DNA of 64,000 bases from Rhodohalobacter mucosus. GTDB lineage: Bacteria > Bacteroidota > Rhodothermia > Balneolales > Balneolaceae. Numbering within the stretch: the stretch's first letter is position 1; each line of letters starts with the position of its first letter. Location: contig NZ_QGGB01000001.1 in NCBI RefSeq assembly GCF_003150675.1, positions 207,558 to 271,557 of the forward strand, read 5' to 3'. Positions 60,419 through 64,000 of the stretch are shown in pieces. Both the position numbers and the translations under genes were made by a program. The notes under the pieces were generated by a model. It had not been told where the DNA came from, ran no database searches, and worked only from the letters and a program-made list of their open reading frames with translations.

Positions 60419-61960
60419 ATGGATATTATCTGGATCGGAGTTGCATTTGTTGCCGGATTCCTGGTTTCACGTGTTCAGATTCCGCCCCTTGTCGGTTATC
60501 TGATCGCAGGCTTATCGCTTGCACTCTACGGATATGAGCCAAGCTATATGCTTGGAGAAATTGCGCATCTGGGCGTACTTTTTCTCCTTTTTACTGTTGG
60601 CCTGCACATCCGCATCAAGAATATCCTGCGGCCTGATATACTTGGAATCGGCTTAAGTCACCTTGCCATTTCCACCGCCATCTTCTTGCCGGTGAGCCTC
60701 TGGTTCGGCTACAGCACCTCCTCCGCACTGATTATCTCAATCATTCTGGGCTTTTCGAGCACGGTTTTGACTGCAAAGAACCTGGAACGGCGAAACGAAC
60801 TGGGGGCTTTTTACGGCCGTGCGGCAATCGGGATACTGATCCTTCAGGACCTGGTGGCCATCGCCATTATTGCTTTTACGGGCGGCAGCACACCATCGCT
60901 TTGGGCTCTCGCTCTTTTTGCGCTTCCGGTCATCAGGCCTGTTCTGGTCCACTTTTTGGGCAGCATACGTGAGGACGAACTCTGGATGCTGTTTGGCCTT
61001 GGACTGGCACTGGGAGGTGCGGCACTCTTTGAGTTTTTTCACCTCTCGGGTGAGCTGGGAGCCCTCGCTGCCGGAATGATGCTGGCTTCCGATGAACGGG
61101 CCGATCAGATCGGCAAAAAGATGTGGAGCATCAAGGAAGCATTTCTGGTAGGGTTTTTCCTTGAAATCGGCCTGACCGGATTTCCATCGTCCGACAGCTA
61201 CTACTTCATCGGCGTATTGCTTCTGCTGCTGCCGGTCAAATTCATCCTCTTCTACCTGCTCTTCATGGCGTTTAAATTTCGTGCAAGAACCGGCTTTCTT
61301 GCGTCGACAACCCTGACAGCCTATAGTGAGTTCACCCTCATCGCAGGGGTTGTAGCCAGCTCCAACGGATACATTCCGGAAGAGTCAATTGTGGTGCTCG
61401 GCCTCCTTACAGCGATCTCCTACGCGCTCAACTCCCCCTTTACGCAGCATGAAGAGAAAATCTGGAGACGATGGGAGAATTTTCTGTTTAAATTTGAGCG
61501 GGATACCAAACACCCTGAGCACGAAACGGTATCTCTGGGTTCCGCTGAATTTCTCATTGTCGGAATGGGCAATGCCGGACGAGCCGCCTACGACAAACTG
61601 AGGGAACAGGGCAAACCGGTTGTAGGGATGGACATTGATCCCGACCGGATCGAGCGAAACCTGAAAGCCGGCCGGCGTGTAGTTTACGGAGACATCCAGG
61701 ACACCGATTTGTGGACCAACATCGACATCGAAAAAATCAGGTCGGTCATGATTGCAATGGGCAATCAGCTGGTTAAGGAAAATGCCACCAGAACACTGCG
61801 TCTCTCCGGATACAAAGGCCTTATCTACGTACTCACCATGCGCGAAGAGGAAGCCGAAGTGATGCGGCGTGCGGGTGCAAGCGCGGTCTCGATCCCCATT
61901 AAGGAAGCCGGCGAGCGTCTTGCAGAACTCAGCGCAGAACTGAACGATGACAGCCCATAA
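60419..61960 (+). CDS. Kef-type potassium/proton antiporter with RCK (TrkA-N) domain
   Basis: 513 residues. About twelve membrane helices at 1-350 with VSRVQIPPLVGYLIAGL and SSTVLTAKNLERR, and a C-terminal nucleotide-binding domain (about 375-500: FLIVGMGNAGRAAYDKLRE, VVGMDIDPDRIERN). KefB/KefC relatives release K+ with H+ uptake when glutathione adducts signal electrophile stress. The second Gly of GxGxxG is kept but the third position is Ala-Gly, so NAD binding is likely. A KefF-type partner is not next to it. Confidence 0.88.
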   Translation: MDIIWIGVAFVAGFLVSRVQIPPLVGYLIAGLSLALYGYEPSYMLGEIAHLGVLFLLFTVGLHIRIKNILRPDILGIGLSHLAISTAIFLPVSLWFGYSTSSALIISIILGFSSTVLTAKNLERRNELGAFYGRAAIGILILQDLVAIAIIAFTGGSTPSLWALALFALPVIRPVLVHFLGSIREDELWMLFGLGLALGGAALFEFFHLSGELGALAAGMMLASDERADQIGKKMWSIKEAFLVGFFLEIGLTGFPSSDSYYFIGVLLLLLPVKFILFYLLFMAFKFRARTGFLASTTLTAYSEFTLIAGVVASSNGYIPEESIVVLGLLTAISYALNSPFTQHEEKIWRRWENFLFKFERDTKHPEHETVSLGSAEFLIVGMGNAGRAAYDKLREQGKPVVGMDIDPDRIERNLKAGRRVVYGDIQDTDLWTNIDIEKIRSVMIAMGNQLVKENATRTLRLSGYKGLIYVLTMREEEAEVMRRAGASAVSIPIKEAGERLAELSAELNDDSP

Positions 61961-61987
61961 ATCGATTGAGTCTAAAACCGGAAGAAC

Positions 61988-62647
61988 ATGTCACCTAAAC
62001 CGACACTTATATACGCATACGATCCGCTTTGCGGGTGGTGTTTCGGATTTCACCCCGTCATGGAAAAACTGGCCGAAAGATTCACTGATGACCTGCAAGT
62101 ACGGGTGATTCCCGGGGGTCTGGCTGTAGACGATAATGCTCAGCCCATTCGGGAGGGGTACAGCTACATCTCCGGTGCACTTGAACAGGTTGAGAAGACC
62201 ACTGGTGTTTCATTCGGAAAAAATTTCAGGCTGCTTGCTGAAGAGGGCAGCTACCTGTACGACTCCATGCCTTCCTGCATCGCTCAAAATACGATAAACC
62301 TGCTGAACCCTTCTCTCTCCCTTAGGTTCGCCGGACTGATGCAGCACGCTCTCTTTGTGGAGGGACGAGATCTGAATGATCCGGATACTTTCCTTGAACT
62401 GATTGTAGAGAACAGGCTGGATGTGGACAAAAACGCGTTTCTCAATCATTTTCAGAGCCGTGAAATGCACAACAGAACGCGCGAACTCTTTGAATGGTGC
62501 CGGGAGGCCGGAGCAGCTGCCTTTCCCACACTCCTTCTGGAGCTTGGCGAAGAAACGGGGCTTATTTCCCGCGGTTACCGGCCCTACGACACCATCGAGT
62601 CGCACCTTCACCACCTTGTACTAAACTATAACAAACTTGCTCAATAA
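61988..62647 (+). CDS. DsbA-family oxidoreductase, FrnE/HCCA-isomerase type
   Basis: 219 residues. Redox motif DPLCGWCFGF at about 13-22, C-x-x-C of the thioredoxin fold, then a helical insertion, and a cis-Pro near AAFPTLLLELG. No signal peptide, so cytosolic. Related to FrnE-like disulfide isomerases in oxidative or radiation stress and to 2-hydroxychromene-2-carboxylate isomerases. It starts 27 bp after the antiporter stop. Confidence 0.88.
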   Translation: MSPKPTLIYAYDPLCGWCFGFHPVMEKLAERFTDDLQVRVIPGGLAVDDNAQPIREGYSYISGALEQVEKTTGVSFGKNFRLLAEEGSYLYDSMPSCIAQNTINLLNPSLSLRFAGLMQHALFVEGRDLNDPDTFLELIVENRLDVDKNAFLNHFQSREMHNRTRELFEWCREAGAAAFPTLLLELGEETGLISRGYRPYDTIESHLHHLVLNYNKLAQ

Positions 62648-62683
62648 CGTCAGTTCGATTTAAGAATCTGGAAAAAGCGTCTC

Positions 62684-62830
62684 CCCTCCTTCGCAAGTAG
62701 GGGGCGGGGGTGGTTACAACTCGTTGAGCAAGACTCAAACTGAAAAATTAACTCATTGGCCTGTCTCAACCACCCCTTATCCATTGGGATCCCTGCGGGG
62801 AAATCCCCTCCCTGATAAGGTGGTCACGAA
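62684..62830. repeat. Palindromic spacer repeats with GGGATCCC insertion
   Basis: CCCCTCCTTCGC..GTAGGGGGCGGGGGTGGTT (62684-62716) and CACCCCTTATCC..GGGATCCCTGCGGGGAAATCCCCTCCCTGATAAGGTGG (62770-62824), again a palindrome interrupted by ATTGGGATCCCTGCGGGG. The spacer 62648-62963 shows no credible gene; an in-frame ATG at 62724 for the next gene is not used. Confidence 0.6.
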
Positions 62831-62963
62831 ACTTCGGTGTGACTGCCCAATTCAAAGATTTTATTTCGAACTCACGTTAAATTATAATGCTCCCTGTAGA
62901 ACAGGCAAGGGAGCACACAGGGCGCCGGATTCCGGATTTCGTAAAACAACAAATAAGAGAATT

Positions 62964-63851
62964 ATGAATCAATCACCCTCAATTGTAGTCATTGGCGCTA
63001 CCGGCATGCTGGGTTCACGCGTAACCCGTGTACTGCACGAAAACGGTTTTGACGTGACGGCAGCCGTACGGGATCCCGAAAAAGCCAGAAAGATGCCTCA
63101 GCTTGAGGGGATGCGAATAACCTACGCAGATCTGAGCCAACCGGAGACCCTCGAGACGGTGATGGCGGGTGCAGACTATCTTTATATCAACGTCAGCACT
63201 GCACCGGATGAGCGCAATGCTTCATTTAAAACAGAGATTGACGGGTTATCCAACGCAATTCGGGCTGCAGAAAAGGCGGGCGTCCAGAGAATTGGCTTCC
63301 TGTCTTCCCTGGTGAAGGATTACGAAGCCGGCTGGTGGGTGTTCGACATCAAGCGCAAAGCGGTTGACCTGCTGCGTACCTGCTCTCTGCCCATCACCAT
63401 ATTCTATCCGTCCAGTTTTTTTGAAAACCTGACCGAGCTGCAGCTCAAGGGGAACAGGGTGCTGATCGCCGGGCGGCAGGAAACCCAAAGCTGGTGGATT
63501 GGAACTCAGGATTACGGCAAAATGGTGGCTCAGGCATTCCGCCAGGATCACGGGGAAAACAGGGAGTACACCGTTCAGGGCCCGGAGCCGTTCAGTATGG
63601 ATGAAGCGGTCGACGAGTTTATTGATAACGTCACTTCCCGGAACCTGAAAAAATTGCGCACCCCCATGTGGGTCTTCAGGATGCTGAAACCATTCTCCAA
63701 AACGATCGATTTTCAGTATAACATTCTCAACGCGATCAACAGGTACGATGAACAGTTTCAGTCGGAAGTAACGTGGAAAGAGCTGGGAAAACCAAAAATG
63801 ACCCTCAGCGACTTTGCGCATAGTTTTGACGAAAAGCAGCACAGCAAGTGA
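62964..63851 (+). CDS. NAD(P)-binding (NmrA-like) quinone-reductase-type protein
   Basis: 295 residues from the ATG at 62964 (MNQSPSIVVIGATGMLGSRV); the upstream frame back to 62724 runs through repeats. Rossmann motif GATGMLGSR near residue 11, then FDVTAAVRDPEKARKM, a segment YLYINVSTAPDERN, and FLSSLVKDYEAGWWVFDIKRKAV. Atypical extended SDR of the NmrA/QorB group. Its position after dioxygenase, esterase, Kef and DsbA genes suits quinone reduction, but the 316-bp repeat-filled spacer means co-transcription is unsure. Confidence 0.82.
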   Translation: MNQSPSIVVIGATGMLGSRVTRVLHENGFDVTAAVRDPEKARKMPQLEGMRITYADLSQPETLETVMAGADYLYINVSTAPDERNASFKTEIDGLSNAIRAAEKAGVQRIGFLSSLVKDYEAGWWVFDIKRKAVDLLRTCSLPITIFYPSSFFENLTELQLKGNRVLIAGRQETQSWWIGTQDYGKMVAQAFRQDHGENREYTVQGPEPFSMDEAVDEFIDNVTSRNLKKLRTPMWVFRMLKPFSKTIDFQYNILNAINRYDEQFQSEVTWKELGKPKMTLSDFAHSFDEKQHSK

Positions 63852-63863
63852 GTGCGGGGTGCG

Positions 63864-64000
63864 GGCTTCAGGCTTCAGGCTTCAGGCTTCAGGCTTCAGG
63901 CTTCAGGCTTCAGGCTTCAGGCTTCAGGCTTCAGGCTTCAGGCTTCAGGCTTCAGGCTTCAGGCTTCAGGCTTCAGGCTTCAGGCTTCAGGCTTCAGGCT
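63864..64000. repeat. 7-bp tandem repeat (GGCTTCA)n running off the window
   Basis: About 19.5 perfect copies in 137 bases with no divergence; the true length is unknown because the window ends inside it. It starts 12 bp after the NmrA-like gene stop. Confidence 0.97.

Overview
The window looks like a chromosomal stretch from a member of the Bacteroidota-Rhodothermota-Balneolota assemblage; a Balneolales-like marine or halophilic heterotroph is my best guess. Reasons: many secreted or lipoprotein 6-bladed beta-propellers, AHQLGTP-type histidine kinases, mostly weak Shine-Dalgarno signals, a hemHACDEF cluster, and a C39-like/VKOR/thioredoxin fusion. The taxon is inference; no rRNA is present.

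Layout. 1-6 kb: end of a CPBP membrane protease gene, an ECF sigma factor, a histidine kinase, then tig-clpP-clpX read leftwards and tRNA-Leu(UAG). 6-11 kb: cutA, an enoyl-CoA hydratase family gene, 446-bp tandem GC-rich repeats, one isolated propeller gene, and an IS200-like/REP-associated transposase between copies of the same repeat family. 11-18 kb: heme operon hemH-A-C-D-E-F. 18-26 kb: aquaporin, two-component system, SDR, DUF58, amidinotransferase-fold enzyme, DUF481 protein, separated by spacers rich in 7-bp tandem repeats. 26-47 kb: the accessory island described below. 47-50 kb: GxxExxY gene inside a dispersed repeat, DUF4105 and carboxypeptidase-regulatory-domain proteins. 50-64 kb: penicillin acylase, amidoligase plus class-I glutamine amidotransferase pair, STE24-like M48 protease, EEP-family lipoprotein, patatin, then a rightward run of ring-cleaving dioxygenase, esterase, Kef-type antiporter, DsbA/FrnE protein and NAD(P)-binding protein (likely electrophile/quinone defence). 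The window ends in a 7-bp tandem array.

Most interesting region, 26.4-45.6 kb, all on the minus strand. Five short Cys-rich precursor peptides share a leader of the form L-x-R-[NS]-E-M-K-x-[IV]-[IML]-A-G followed by unrelated Cys-rich cores. Each lies directly upstream of a gene for a lipoprotein 6-bladed propeller. The cluster also carries a C39-peptidase ABC exporter, its HlyD adaptor, and a C39-like/VKOR/thioredoxin fusion that could form disulfides. Each peptide gene is preceded by a conserved element: a GTTTGA-N4-TCAAAC inverted repeat about 70-83 bp before the ATG, then a stem whose arms vary with compensation. The island has grown by duplication and decay: a sixth peptide with a stop-interrupted leader, a chimeric HlyD remnant, a C39-exporter start remnant, and a second VKOR locus with its middle deleted. 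I infer a modular, diversifying system for secreted disulfide-rich peptides, each paired with a cell-surface or periplasmic propeller (receptor, immunity or maturation partner unknown).
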